A stretch of DNA of 64,000 bases, taken from Candidatus Gastranaerophilales bacterium (GTDB lineage: Bacteria > Cyanobacteriota > Vampirovibrionia > Gastranaerophilales > Gastranaerophilaceae). The DNA is taken from positions 40,286 to 104,285 of the forward strand of contig CALUXY010000003.1 in the NCBI GenBank assembly GCA_944324855.1. Direction: 5' to 3'. Shown piece after piece: positions 27,411 through 35,813 of this stretch. Within the stretch, counting starts at the first letter, position 1; each line of letters starts with the position of its first letter. The notes below the pieces were generated by a model. The model was not told where the DNA came from. It saw only the letters and a program-made list of their open reading frames with translations, and did no database searches. Position numbers and translations under genes: made by a program.

Positions 27411-27452
27411 AGCCTCATTTAATATCAATATTAATATTTATATTAAACGGGG
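27411..27452 (-). terminator. Imperfect hairpin after mtnA
   Basis: GCCcCgTTTAATAT pairs with ATATTAAAtGaGGC across about 14 bases just downstream of the mtnA stop. There is no long T run, so termination strength is uncertain. Confidence 0.4.
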
Positions 27453-27459
27453 CTTTCTT

Positions 27460-28533
27460 TTATACAAGCAGGGGTGATTTCTTTTCAAACGCCTCTTTTA
27501 TTGAAGTATTATAATCCGGTTTTAAAATTCCGACTTCCGTAATAATACCGGTAATGAGTTCATGCGGTGTTACATCAAAGCCCGGATTAATAATATTTAC
27601 CCCATCCGCACAAATTGTTTTACCGTTTATATGGGTAACTTCATCATGTGAACGTTCTTCTATAGGGATTTCGTCACCTGATTTGATAGAAGTGTCAATC
27701 GTTGATAAAGGAGCTGCAATATAGAACGGAATATTATGGTATTTTGCAGCTATTGCAACCGTATATGTTCCGATTTTATTAGCTGTATCACCGTTTGCTG
27801 CAATTCTGTCCGCACCTACTACAACCATATCAATCATACCTTTTTTCATAAAGTATGAACACATACCATCAGTGATTAATGTTGTAGGGATGCCGTCCAT
27901 CGTTAATTCAAGTGTAGTAATTCTTGCACCTTGCTGGCGAGGTCTTGTTTCATCAGCAAAAACCTGAATTGTATTATCGTTTGCAAAAGCTGAACGCACA
28001 ACACCAAGTGCAGTGCCGTAACCAACAGTTGCGAGGGCTCCGGCATTACAGTGTGTAAGAATTGTTGCACCTTTAGGAACAACTTCCGCACCGTAGCGTC
28101 CAATTGCTTTGTTTATTTCAATATCTTCATTTTCCATTCTGACCGCTTGATTTGTTAAATCATTTATCAAAGTATCAATATCTGAATAGCTGTTTTTAAT
28201 TAAGTTTTTTTGCTGTTCAACCGCCCACATAAGATTTACGGCAGTTGGTCTTGAAGATGCCAGATAGTCTGATTTCTCAATTAGTTTTGATTTAAATTCA
28301 TCAAAAGAAAGATTTTCTTTTTTTAGTTCCTGAGCATATAAAACAACTCCGTGTGCACCGGCTATACCTATAGCAGGGGCTCCTCTTACAATCATTGTTT
28401 TGATTGCATCGTACATTTCATTCCCTGTTTTTATATCAACGTATATGTATTCTTCAGGAAATTTGGTCTGGTCAACCATTCTGGAAACATTATTCACCCA
28501 TTGTATTGTTCTTATTTTTGATTCAAAATCCAC
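27460..28533 (-). CDS. mtnA: Methylthioribose-1-phosphate isomerase
   Basis: Isomerises 5-methylthioribose 1-phosphate to the ribulose form in methionine salvage. The 357 aa match the family: RGAPAIGIAGAHGVV near residue 50, THCNAGALATVGYGTALGV (catalytic Cys about 162), and VVGADRIAANGDTANKIGTY with the catalytic Asp near 240. It starts with GTG preceded by AAAGGTGG. No other mtn genes are in the window. It lies 12 bases after a small membrane protein gene and is probably co-transcribed with it. Confidence 0.95.
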   Translation of the reverse strand: MDFESKIRTIQWVNNVSRMVDQTKFPEEYIYVDIKTGNEMYDAIKTMIVRGAPAIGIAGAHGVVLYAQELKKENLSFDEFKSKLIEKSDYLASSRPTAVNLMWAVEQQKNLIKNSYSDIDTLINDLTNQAVRMENEDIEINKAIGRYGAEVVPKGATILTHCNAGALATVGYGTALGVVRSAFANDNTIQVFADETRPRQQGARITTLELTMDGIPTTLITDGMCSYFMKKGMIDMVVVGADRIAANGDTANKIGTYTVAIAAKYHNIPFYIAAPLSTIDTSIKSGDEIPIEERSHDEVTHINGKTICADGVNIINPGFDVTPHELITGIITEVGILKPDYNTSIKEAFEKKSPLLV

Positions 28534-28545
28534 GTTTATCCACCT

Positions 28546-29028
28546 TTATTTTATTTCAAAATCTATATTTTCGTTTTCAGCTTTTTTCAGTCCGGAGAGA
28601 AGTTCATATACGTAAGCGGTTACGACTCCTGAAAACGCATTCATCAAAGCTGATATAAATGCAATGAATAACAGAAGTGAAATCAGTACGAAAAAGCCGC
28701 CGAAATTCGTGATAAATTGTAAAATGACTCTCCCGATATAGAATTTTTCAGTTATCAAACCGATTATTATACTTAGAGGAGTGTATACAATAGAAAATGC
28801 AACAAAAGAAACAAAACCTATTACAGCACCTAAAATAGCACCTTCTCTCATATCAATTATTCCGATTAGGTTGTTTCGTTTAAAATATACAATAATTATG
28901 GCTGATAAACATAAGATTAAAGCCATAAAAGAAATCGACCCTAGATAAGGAATTAGCGTTACAATTCCTAAAATTCCGCCGATTAAAGCACTAAAAAGAG
29001 CCGCTTGTTTTAATAATAAAATATTCAT
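28546..29028 (-). CDS. Four-span membrane protein of unknown function
   Basis: A 160-aa protein with four hydrophobic helices (about residues 8-28, 32-50, 66-92 and 108-136) and a charged C-terminal tail. Gly-rich first and third spans contain GGILGIV and GAILGAVIGFVSF, reminiscent of small DUF4199-like membrane proteins, but I cannot name a family. Ribosome site GAGGTGAG. The gene precedes mtnA by 12 bases in the same direction. Confidence 0.7.
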   Translation of the reverse strand: MNILLLKQAALFSALIGGILGIVTLIPYLGSISFMALILCLSAIIIVYFKRNNLIGIIDMREGAILGAVIGFVSFVAFSIVYTPLSIIIGLITEKFYIGRVILQFITNFGGFFVLISLLLFIAFISALMNAFSGVVTAYVYELLSGLKKAENENIDFEIK

Positions 29029-29082
29029 CTTCTCACCTCGGGTTTAATTATCTCATAATAATTAATTTGAGGCAAATTATAT

Positions 29083-30588
29083 TTAAAGGTTAATTAATTT
29101 ATCAATCCGGGCATTAAATTTTACAATATTTTTATCAAGATTAAAAATCCAATTTTCCATACCGAATTTTTTGATTAATTGTTTTTTATACTTGTCTGAC
29201 AGCTTGCTAAAATCTGATTCTGCTGTTACGGATTTAAGTTCCAGCATATTTGTCATTGCATAGTCACAAGCTGAATCTTTAATACCGGCATTTTTAAGCT
29301 CTTGTTTCCATTCTTTTTGATGTAAGAATTTATTAAAATGCCATTTTATAAAGTCTAGCAGTTCTTCTATAGAATTTTTGGATCTCAAGTTTTTATCATT
29401 CAAATGATTAATTTCATGTCTCAATGTTGAACTTGAGTATAAAATATCTGTATCTGTTTCCAGTAAATCTTGTACTGTGACTTTTTCATAATATTTGTTA
29501 GCCAGCCCAACTGTATTTTGTTGATATAATTTTTTATTTAATTTATCGACATCAATAACTTGAGGGAGAATTGCCTTATTTCTGCCGGCTTTTTTCCATA
29601 ACATAAGTTCTTCTTCTATGTATTCTGCATCATTCAGATTTGTATTTGGATTAGAAGTTATAACTATTGTTCCATACTTTTCATTTATTTCTTTGAATTT
29701 TTCCGCAACATCTTTTGGTAATGTTTTCAGGTATTCACTTTGGTATACTTTTTTTACAGTTTTGGGGGTTAAATCATAATATTCATCAACGAACTTTCTA
29801 AAAGCTTCCAGTTTTAAGTTATTCTGATATGTTTCAGGCAGTTGCATATTTTGTGCTCTCTGAAGAGTTTTTAAATATGTATCATAATCAAGTGTTTGTT
29901 TTTTTATTTGAGCATAGCCGTTGCGGTAGTTATCAGGTGTTCCTTTTTTACTCTCAATAACGTCCAAAAACCAGCTGTTATTTTTCTTCAACCATTGATA
30001 GAAATCTCTGGGTTCGCTTTTTAGATTTACATATTTTTCGTTCATAATATTTACAGCATCTGTAAGGCTTTCAATAAATTCCATATTATTATGAAAATTA
30101 TTCTTGAAACTTTTTTTATTTTTGCTCGTAAGAGTTTGAATTTTAGAAAGAATGATTTCTTTTGTTTCAGGGTTATCAATCATTTCAACTTTTTGTACAA
30201 GTTCTCTAATACCGCTTGAAAGGTTTTCGATATTGGATGTTTCGTTAATAATTCTTGAATACAAAAATTCAAATATATCTCTTGTTTTTAAATCTTTAAT
30301 TCGAGAAATATCTTTTCTTGTCGTTTCAATAGCTTCCAAGATTTTAGTTGTACCGGACACCATATTAAATCTATCAGGATTCAATAATCTTCTTGCAAAC
30401 GGTGCAACTTCTTCTTGTATATAATAGTTTGAATTTATACTCTCAGGCGGAATATTAGATTTATTTGCATAAATCTGTGAAACATTATGTGATTCGTGTT
30501 TTAATTCTTTAGACACCGTGTTAACCTTCTTAGAAAAAGAAGGTATAATTTTTTCTATAAAAGTATCAATAGATTTTTTATTTATCAT
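29083..30588 (-). CDS. Soluble protein with C-terminal HExxH metalloprotease signature
   Basis: A 501-aa protein with no signal peptide. The first 330 residues are helical and Lys/Asn-rich without recognised domains. The C-terminal region has LYSSSTLRHEINHLND with HEINH at residues 391-395; Glu450 and Glu457 in MLELKSVTAES are candidate third zinc ligands, about 55-60 residues on, as in anthrax-lethal-factor-like proteases. LNPDRFNMVSGTTKIL (about 90-105) is another conserved-looking segment. It is similar in plan, though not obviously in sequence, to the 20947 gene. Possible effector or toxin; alternatively a cytosolic peptidase. Confidence 0.65.
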   Translation of the reverse strand: MINKKSIDTFIEKIIPSFSKKVNTVSKELKHESHNVSQIYANKSNIPPESINSNYYIQEEVAPFARRLLNPDRFNMVSGTTKILEAIETTRKDISRIKDLKTRDIFEFLYSRIINETSNIENLSSGIRELVQKVEMIDNPETKEIILSKIQTLTSKNKKSFKNNFHNNMEFIESLTDAVNIMNEKYVNLKSEPRDFYQWLKKNNSWFLDVIESKKGTPDNYRNGYAQIKKQTLDYDTYLKTLQRAQNMQLPETYQNNLKLEAFRKFVDEYYDLTPKTVKKVYQSEYLKTLPKDVAEKFKEINEKYGTIVITSNPNTNLNDAEYIEEELMLWKKAGRNKAILPQVIDVDKLNKKLYQQNTVGLANKYYEKVTVQDLLETDTDILYSSSTLRHEINHLNDKNLRSKNSIEELLDFIKWHFNKFLHQKEWKQELKNAGIKDSACDYAMTNMLELKSVTAESDFSKLSDKYKKQLIKKFGMENWIFNLDKNIVKFNARIDKLINL

Positions 30589-30674
30589 TTACACAAACCT
30601 TACTTATTTATAAAGTAATTTTTGTAATAAAAATTGCCTTTTTGTGCTAAAATTTTTTCGAGGGAGTATAAAAA

Positions 30675-31688
30675 ATGAAAGTTGCTCAACTTTTTGGAAA
30701 TCAAATTGAATTAAGAGAGTTGGATAAAGTATCATTATCAGACAAAAAGGGCACTGTTGTAAAAGTTTTAGGCTGCGGTTTATGCGGATCTGATATTGTA
30801 AAATTCCGTCACGGTTTGGCAGAAGATGGAACAGTATTGGGGCATGAAATAGTTGCAATAATAGAAGATATTGATTCTGATACAACATTCCAAAAAGGTG
30901 ATAGGATTGTATGCTCTCATCATATTCCGTGTTTTGAATGTCATTACTGCAAAGGCGGAAGTTATTCCATGTGTAAACATTTTAAAAAAACGAATATAAT
31001 TCCCGGCGGTTTTGCAGAATACGTTTATCTTTCAGAAGAACATCTTAAAAACGTTGCACACAAAGTTCCAGCCAATATGACAGATGAAGAAATTTCATTC
31101 TATGAACCTTTAGGCTGCTGTGTACGTGCAGTTGAAAGAGCATCTTTAAACAAAGGTGATAATGTTCTTGTGATAGGTTTAGGCTCAATAGGTATTCTTA
31201 TGGGGCAGGCTCTCAAGGCTTATGGAATGAATGTATTTGGCTGTGATTTAATGCAGGAGAGAATAGACATAGCGAATCAAAAAGGAATTATTGCATTTAA
31301 TTCATCAGATATAGAAAAATCTCACGAATATATTTATAAAAATACAAATGATATCGGTGCAGATTGTATATTTATGACATCGGGAGCGGATGCTGCAATT
31401 CCGCTTTCGTTAAAAACAGTCAGAAATGGCGGGAAAATTCTTGTATTTTCAAGTACTCCAAAGGATTTCGGGTATGCAAATAATGATATTTACTATAGAG
31501 AATTAACGGTTATGGGAAGTTATTCTCCAAGACCTCAAGATTTAGCGAAGTCTTTTGAATTATTAACAACTGGTCAGGTAAATGTTAAACATTTGTCAAC
31601 AGATTATTTATTGGATAATATTGTAGAAGCTTTTGATGATACAATTAAAAACAAAATATTAAAAGCATATATAAAAATAGGAGGCTAG
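30675..31688 (+). CDS. Zinc-dependent medium-chain dehydrogenase
   Basis: A 337-aa MDR-superfamily oxidoreductase. The catalytic zinc site is GCGLCGSDIVKFRHG (Cys near residue 37) with GHEIVA; the structural zinc lobe has four Cys in CFECHYCKGGSYSMC; the NAD(P) fold has VLVIGLGSIGILMG near 165. It is related to sorbitol, threonine and sugar-phosphate dehydrogenases, but the substrate cannot be told from sequence. Ribosome site GAGGGAG, with TGC-TAAAAT about 25 bases upstream. A second MDR gene starts three bases after its stop, forming a tandem pair. Confidence 0.88.
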   Translation: MKVAQLFGNQIELRELDKVSLSDKKGTVVKVLGCGLCGSDIVKFRHGLAEDGTVLGHEIVAIIEDIDSDTTFQKGDRIVCSHHIPCFECHYCKGGSYSMCKHFKKTNIIPGGFAEYVYLSEEHLKNVAHKVPANMTDEEISFYEPLGCCVRAVERASLNKGDNVLVIGLGSIGILMGQALKAYGMNVFGCDLMQERIDIANQKGIIAFNSSDIEKSHEYIYKNTNDIGADCIFMTSGADAAIPLSLKTVRNGGKILVFSSTPKDFGYANNDIYYRELTVMGSYSPRPQDLAKSFELLTTGQVNVKHLSTDYLLDNIVEAFDDTIKNKILKAYIKIGG

Positions 31689-31691
31689 GCT

Positions 31692-32723
31692 TTGAAAGCA
31701 GTATTGTTTTACGGACCTCAAGATATAAGATATGAAGATGTAAAAATTAAACCTCTTGCAAAAGGAGAGATTTTAGTAAAAGTAAAATCTGCTCTGACTT
31801 GTGGAACTGATGTAAAAACTTTCAGGCGCGGTCATCCTGTTTTAATAAAAAAAGTTCCATCAGGATTTGGACACGAATTTTCCGGTGTAGTCGAAAAAAT
31901 AGGTGAAGGTGTTGATAATGTAAAAATTGGAGATAGAGTAGTTTGCGCAAATTCTGCACCTTGCGGACATTGTTTTTATTGCCGGCACGAAGAATATAAT
32001 CTTTGCGAAAATTTAGATTTATTAAACGGTGCTTATGCGGAATATATTGTGGTTCCGGAACGAATAGTTAAGAAGAATACTTTGATTCTTCCTGATGATT
32101 TGAGTTTTGATAAAGCTGCTTTTTGCGAACCTCTGGCAAATGTTGTTCATGGTGTTGAAAGAACAAATATAAAACCGGGACAAACAGTTGGAATTATCGG
32201 GATTGGACCTATCGGTTTGATGTTTGCAAGGTTAGCAAAATTAAAAGGCGCAAATACAATTGTTGCTGGGCGTAATCCATTGAAACTCAAAATGGCAGAA
32301 GAATTTGCACATGCAGATGAAATTATTGATTTGAAAAGATACCCTAATCCGGAAAAAATCTTTAAAGAATTTACGGAAGAAAAAAAAGGGTTGGATGTTG
32401 CAGTTGAATGTGTCGGATTACCTGAAATTTGGGAAAGAATATTTTCTTGTGTCAGACCGGGTGGAACAGTGCATTTCTTCGGCGGTTGTAAATCCGGCTC
32501 TACAGTAACGTTTGACACAACAAGAATGCACTATGGTGATATTACATTGATGAGTGTATTCCATCATACCCCTAAATATTTCAGGCAAGCTCTTGATTAT
32601 ATTGCTTCCGGAGATGTAGAGGTAGAAAAACTTATTACAAATACTCTTGCATTAAAAGATGTTGAATTTGCAATGAAACAACATATTGAAGGAAAAGCTA
32701 TAAAGTTCTTGATAAAACCTTAA
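31692..32723 (+). CDS. Zinc-dependent medium-chain dehydrogenase, second of pair
   Basis: A 343-aa MDR-superfamily protein. Catalytic zinc site SALTCGTDVKTFRRGHP with GHEFSG; structural zinc Cys in CGHCFYCRHEEYNLC; nucleotide fold VGIIGIGPIGLMFARLA. It begins with TTG, supported by AGGAGGC, directly after the first dehydrogenase. The pair may act on consecutive oxidations or on related sugars. Substrate unknown. Similarity to the third MDR at 51621 is at family level only. Confidence 0.88.
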   Translation: MKAVLFYGPQDIRYEDVKIKPLAKGEILVKVKSALTCGTDVKTFRRGHPVLIKKVPSGFGHEFSGVVEKIGEGVDNVKIGDRVVCANSAPCGHCFYCRHEEYNLCENLDLLNGAYAEYIVVPERIVKKNTLILPDDLSFDKAAFCEPLANVVHGVERTNIKPGQTVGIIGIGPIGLMFARLAKLKGANTIVAGRNPLKLKMAEEFAHADEIIDLKRYPNPEKIFKEFTEEKKGLDVAVECVGLPEIWERIFSCVRPGGTVHFFGGCKSGSTVTFDTTRMHYGDITLMSVFHHTPKYFRQALDYIASGDVEVEKLITNTLALKDVEFAMKQHIEGKAIKFLIKP

Positions 32724-32817
32724 TAAATGTAACAATTTTAATAAAAATATTAAAGATTTATATTAAAACAGCCGTTAATAAGAGTATATTACAACCAAAC
32801 TTTACAAGGAGTAAAAA

Positions 32818-33111
32818 ATGGCTGAGTATCGTGTACCTTATCAAAATGGTGAAATGGAATTATCTTTAGAACTATTAAATCAAATTTCAGAAGACGTTAT
32901 TGCACAAGTAAATTCCAGCGAGGAAATGGAAATAGTTTTAAGCAAACAGCTTATTGAACAATTTGCTCGAAAAGAAGCATGGAAACGAGCGTATAAAGAA
33001 ATACCTCTTCCAAGTGGTGCGATATCTCTTGAGGCTCGCCGTGAGATGCAAGAAAGACGTAATGATTTGGCGGAATGGTATTATCTGGATATTATTGAAA
33101 AATATCAATAA
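32818..33111 (+). CDS. Small protein with ARKEAWK domain, paralogue 1
   Basis: A 97-aa protein. Its last 48 residues (ARKEAWKRAYKEIPLPSGA then LEARREMQERRNDLAEWYY) are closely similar to nearly the whole of the next gene's product. The first 50 residues are an acidic extension with LSLELLNQISEDVIAQ. Ribosome site AAGGAG. No recognised family; the shared domain is predicted to be two helices joined by the PLPSG turn. Confidence 0.7.
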   Translation: MAEYRVPYQNGEMELSLELLNQISEDVIAQVNSSEEMEIVLSKQLIEQFARKEAWKRAYKEIPLPSGAISLEARREMQERRNDLAEWYYLDIIEKYQ

Positions 33112-33169
33112 TTACAGAGTAAAATGTCAAATATTTTTATAGACTTGTTGAAGTAAGAGTAATTGTCAA

Positions 33170-33198
33170 TAGACAACATTTAATATATTTGATATAAT
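33170..33198 (+). promoter_or_regulatory. Promoter of second ARKEAWK gene
   Basis: TAGACA, a 17-base spacer, and TGA-TATAAT (hexamer 33193-33198). The -35 overlaps a TTGTC-aata-GACAA inverted repeat that could be an operator. Predicted start near 33205, giving a leader of about 38 bases. Confidence 0.55.
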
Positions 33199-33242
33199 TT
33201 ATATTGTTTAAATTTGAGATAAAAGAACCTGGAGATTTAGTT

Positions 33243-33413
33243 ATGGCAAAAATCAGTGATCAAGATGCAAGAAAAGAAGCATGGAAATTAGCTTATAAAG
33301 AAGTTCCTCTTCCTTCGGGTTCTGTACCTTTAGAAGCAAGGCTTGAAATGCAGCAAAAAAGAAATGAAGTTGCTGAAAAATATTATCAAGAAATTATAAA
33401 TAGAGAAGATTAA
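33243..33413 (+). CDS. Small protein with ARKEAWK domain, paralogue 2
   Basis: A TTG at 33204 is in frame, but that base is about where transcription should start. The ATG at 33243 has a GGAGA site eight bases upstream, giving a 56-aa protein: MAKISDQDARKEAWKLAYKE, then VPLPSGS, LEARLEMQQKRNEVAEKYY. About 60% of it is identical to the C-terminal part of the preceding gene's product. The two look like a local duplication with gain or loss of an N-terminal extension. Function unknown. Confidence 0.65.
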   Translation: MAKISDQDARKEAWKLAYKEVPLPSGSVPLEARLEMQQKRNEVAEKYYQEIINRED

Positions 33414-33434
33414 TTAAAAAATATTTAATAAGGT

Positions 33435-33476
33435 TTACAAAGCCAAGGTTTATATTAATAATCCTTGGCTTTGTAA
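33435..33476. terminator. Strong hairpin, probable terminator
   Basis: Perfect 14-base arms TTACAAAGCCAAGG / CCTTGGCTTTGTAA around a 14-base AT loop, 22 bases after the preceding stop codon. The T run is short, so it might have another role. Confidence 0.55.
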
Positions 33477-33606
33477 CTTCGGCTTTTAAATCAAATTCTT
33501 GTAGGGAGATGCTCCTGCACCTCGTATTGGAATATCAAATAAAACTTTTTTGCCTCCGGCTGGTTAACCAAATTGATGCGGGGTTTATGCACCCCTGCAC
33601 CCCGCA

Positions 33607-33639
33607 CCTGTATTTCTTTGGCAGTCAAAGAAATACAGG
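33607..33639. repeat. Perfect 14-base-arm palindrome
   Basis: CCTGTATTTCTTTG / CAAAGAAATACAGG with a five-base centre (gcagt). Position far from any stop codon suggests a repeat element and not a terminator. Confidence 0.6.
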
Positions 33640-33877
33640 ACAAAGAAACCTGCAACCTGAACTCCATTCGCTAAATAATATAGCTGCTCAATATCAAGCA
33701 AGCAAACTCGCTTCGCTCAAACAGTGCTTGCTCTGTCATTATTTCGCAGATATTATTTGCGAATTCCGTTGAGGTTGTAACATCAAAAGATTAAAGTTGT
33801 GTTTTGGTTAAATAATTTATATTTTTAATTTTATTTCACATTAATCCAGGGTTCATATTAATAAGCCTTGGCTTTTA

Positions 33878-33886
33878 TGTTACAAT
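33878..33886 (+). promoter_or_regulatory. Extended -10 of leaderless dnaA promoter
   Basis: TGT-TACAAT ends six bases before the dnaA ATG, the same arrangement as rarA. An AAGCC-tt-GGCTT palindrome (33864-33875) lies next to it and could be an operator. Confidence 0.65.
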
Positions 33887-33892
33887 TCAATT

Positions 33893-35287
33893 ATGGATAT
33901 TATTGAAGTCAAAAATATTTGGAACAATGTAAAAGAAGAAATAATAAAAACAGTTCCCGCAACATCTCATCCGTGGATAATACCAATGGAAGCTGTAGGG
34001 TACGAAAATGAGATTTTTTCGGTATTGACGGGACAGTCATTTGCTATACAAATAATAAGAAAAAACCATTATCAGCAAATATTGGATGTGTTTCATTCTC
34101 TGGGTTATCCGATAAAAAAGTTTGATATTATATTTGACGAAAATTTAGCAAAAGAGTTAAAAAAACAAAAAGAAAAAGAATTAAAAGCACAAAAAAAAGC
34201 AGAAGAAAAATCCATAAAAGAAACTGCATTTGATGGAATGGCAAAAATGCAGTCACAATCAAATTTAAACCTAAAATATAAGTTTGAAAATTTTGTAGTC
34301 GGAGATAATAGTAAACTTGCCCATGCTGTTGCATTTAATGTAGCTCAGCATCCTGCAGAGAAATATAATCCGTTATTTATATACGGCGGTTCCGGTCTTG
34401 GAAAAACTCACCTTATGCAGGCTATCGGACATTATACATTGTTTAATAATCCAAAGTTAAAAGTAAGGTATATTAAAACAGAAGATTATGTAAATGAGCT
34501 TGTTGACAATCTAAGAAAAGGCGGCGATACAAATGACAGGATGGCAAAATTTCGCCAAAAATACAGAAACGTTGATATCCTTTTGATAGATGATATCCAG
34601 TTTGTAGAATCTAAAAGCCGGACAATGGAAGAAATTTTCCATACATTTGATACATTATATAACCGCAATAAACAAATTGTAATAACCTCAGATAAGCCGC
34701 CAAAAGATATTCCAACTTTGCCGGATAGATTAAGGACAAGGTTTGAAATGGGAATTGTTGTGGATATTACCCCTCCGGATTATGAAACAAGAGTTGCAAT
34801 ATTAACAAATCTTGCTGAACAAATGGGGTTAAAAGTCCCTTTTGAAGTTTATGATTATATAGCAAAAAACTTTGAAAGCAACGTAAGAGAGCTTGAAGGA
34901 GCATTTAATAAAGTAACTGCTTTTGCAGATATTGAAAATGCAGATATTGATTTAGCTTTTGCTAAAAAAGTCCTGCAAAGTGATATGGATATAAAAAAAG
35001 TTTCTATAGATGATATTGCAAAGGCTGCTGCAGAATATTATGAAGTAACGATTGCGAATCTGAAAAGTCCAGCCCGCGCTCAAAAGATTTCAGAGGCAAG
35101 ACGTGTTGCCGTGTATCTATCAAGAGAGATTACAAGAGCAAGTTATGAAGATATTGCAGAATATTTCGATAAAAAACATCCGACAATTCTTTATTCATAT
35201 CAAAAAGTAAAGGATGATTTAAAAACCGATTCAAAATTAAAACAGGCAGTTAGAGAATTGAAACAGGCTGTTAAGTCAAATGCTTAA
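33893..35287 (+). CDS. dnaA: Chromosomal replication initiator DnaA
   Basis: AAA+ initiator that opens oriC. The 464 aa show all four domains: an N-terminal domain (1-80), a Lys-rich coiled linker (about 85-120), the ATPase with GGSGLGKTH (165-173) and LLIDDIQF (230-237), and a C-terminal DNA-binding domain. Its DnaA-box signature reads KKHPTI (427-432) where most DnaA proteins have RDHTTV, a change at base-contacting positions. There is no dnaN next to it and no DnaA boxes nearby, so the origin may be elsewhere. Leaderless promoter. Confidence 0.96.
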   Translation: MDIIEVKNIWNNVKEEIIKTVPATSHPWIIPMEAVGYENEIFSVLTGQSFAIQIIRKNHYQQILDVFHSLGYPIKKFDIIFDENLAKELKKQKEKELKAQKKAEEKSIKETAFDGMAKMQSQSNLNLKYKFENFVVGDNSKLAHAVAFNVAQHPAEKYNPLFIYGGSGLGKTHLMQAIGHYTLFNNPKLKVRYIKTEDYVNELVDNLRKGGDTNDRMAKFRQKYRNVDILLIDDIQFVESKSRTMEEIFHTFDTLYNRNKQIVITSDKPPKDIPTLPDRLRTRFEMGIVVDITPPDYETRVAILTNLAEQMGLKVPFEVYDYIAKNFESNVRELEGAFNKVTAFADIENADIDLAFAKKVLQSDMDIKKVSIDDIAKAAAEYYEVTIANLKSPARAQKISEARRVAVYLSREITRASYEDIAEYFDKKHPTILYSYQKVKDDLKTDSKLKQAVRELKQAVKSNA

Positions 35288-35294
35288 TATTTAC

Positions 35295-35323
35295 TTGTAA
35301 AATAAGTGTATATAGTATAAAAT
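35295..35323 (+). promoter_or_regulatory. Promoter of ribH-murQ-gpsA-PSP1 operon
   Basis: TTGTAA, 17-base spacer, TAAAAT; followed by a leader with the GGAGAGG ribosome site of ribH. Confidence 0.5.
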
Positions 35324-35344
35324 AAATCCAACGGAGAGGTAAAA

Positions 35345-35806
35345 ATGAAAACAATAGAAGGTGTTTTAACAACAAACGGAGAAAAGTTTTGTATTATAAT
35401 TGCAAGGTTTAATGAATTCATCGGTTCAAAACTCTTATCGGGCGCAATAGATGAGTTACGTCGTCATGGAGTGGAAGAGTCTAATATTGATGTTGTATGG
35501 GTTCCGGGAGCGTTTGAAATTCCAATTGTTGCAAAAAAATGTGCATCTACAGGCAAATACAACGCTATAATCACTCTTGGAGCTGTAATCAAAGGTTCAA
35601 CATCTCATTATGATTATGTTTGTGCCGAAGTTTCAAAAGGTGTTGCAGCTGTAGGACTTGAAACAGGTGTTCCTGTTATATTTGGAGTTTTGACAACCGA
35701 TAATATTGAACAGGCAATTGAAAGAGCCGGCACAAAATCCGGTAACAAAGGTTCTGATGCTGCAAAATCTGCAATTGAAATGGCAAATCTTTTAAAACAA
35801 ATATAG
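35345..35806 (+). CDS. ribH: 6,7-dimethyl-8-ribityllumazine synthase
   Basis: Penultimate enzyme of riboflavin synthesis, usually a 60-mer capsid. The 153 aa contain ARFNEF (residues 19-24), [27 protein letters not shown] with the catalytic His near 88, and [15 protein letters not shown]. Ribosome site GGAGAGG. Other riboflavin genes are not nearby. It is followed by murQ after seven bases, so it heads a mixed housekeeping operon. Confidence 0.96.
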   Translation: MKTIEGVLTTNGEKFCIIIARFNEFIGSKLLSGAIDELRRHGVEESNIDVVWVPGAFEIPIVAKKCASTGKYNAIITLGAVIKGSTSHYDYVCAEVSKGVAAVGLETGVPVIFGVLTTDNIEQAIERAGTKSGNKGSDAAKSAIEMANLLKQI

Positions 35807-35813
35807 GTATTGA

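Larger units (their letters stand above)
33414..33892. other. Intergenic region with hairpins upstream of dnaA
   Basis: No convincing gene. It contains a 14-base-arm hairpin (33435-33476), a second perfect 14-base-arm hairpin (33607-33639), and a degenerate copy of the first hairpin's 3' half just before the dnaA promoter (33851-33875). No TTATCCACA-type DnaA boxes were seen. Confidence 0.6.

Noticed and set aside
33509..33772. 87-codon frame in the gap upstream of dnaA
   Set aside because: It runs through the perfect palindrome at 33607-33639, has no ribosome site, and its product is low in recognisable structure; better explained by repeat DNA.
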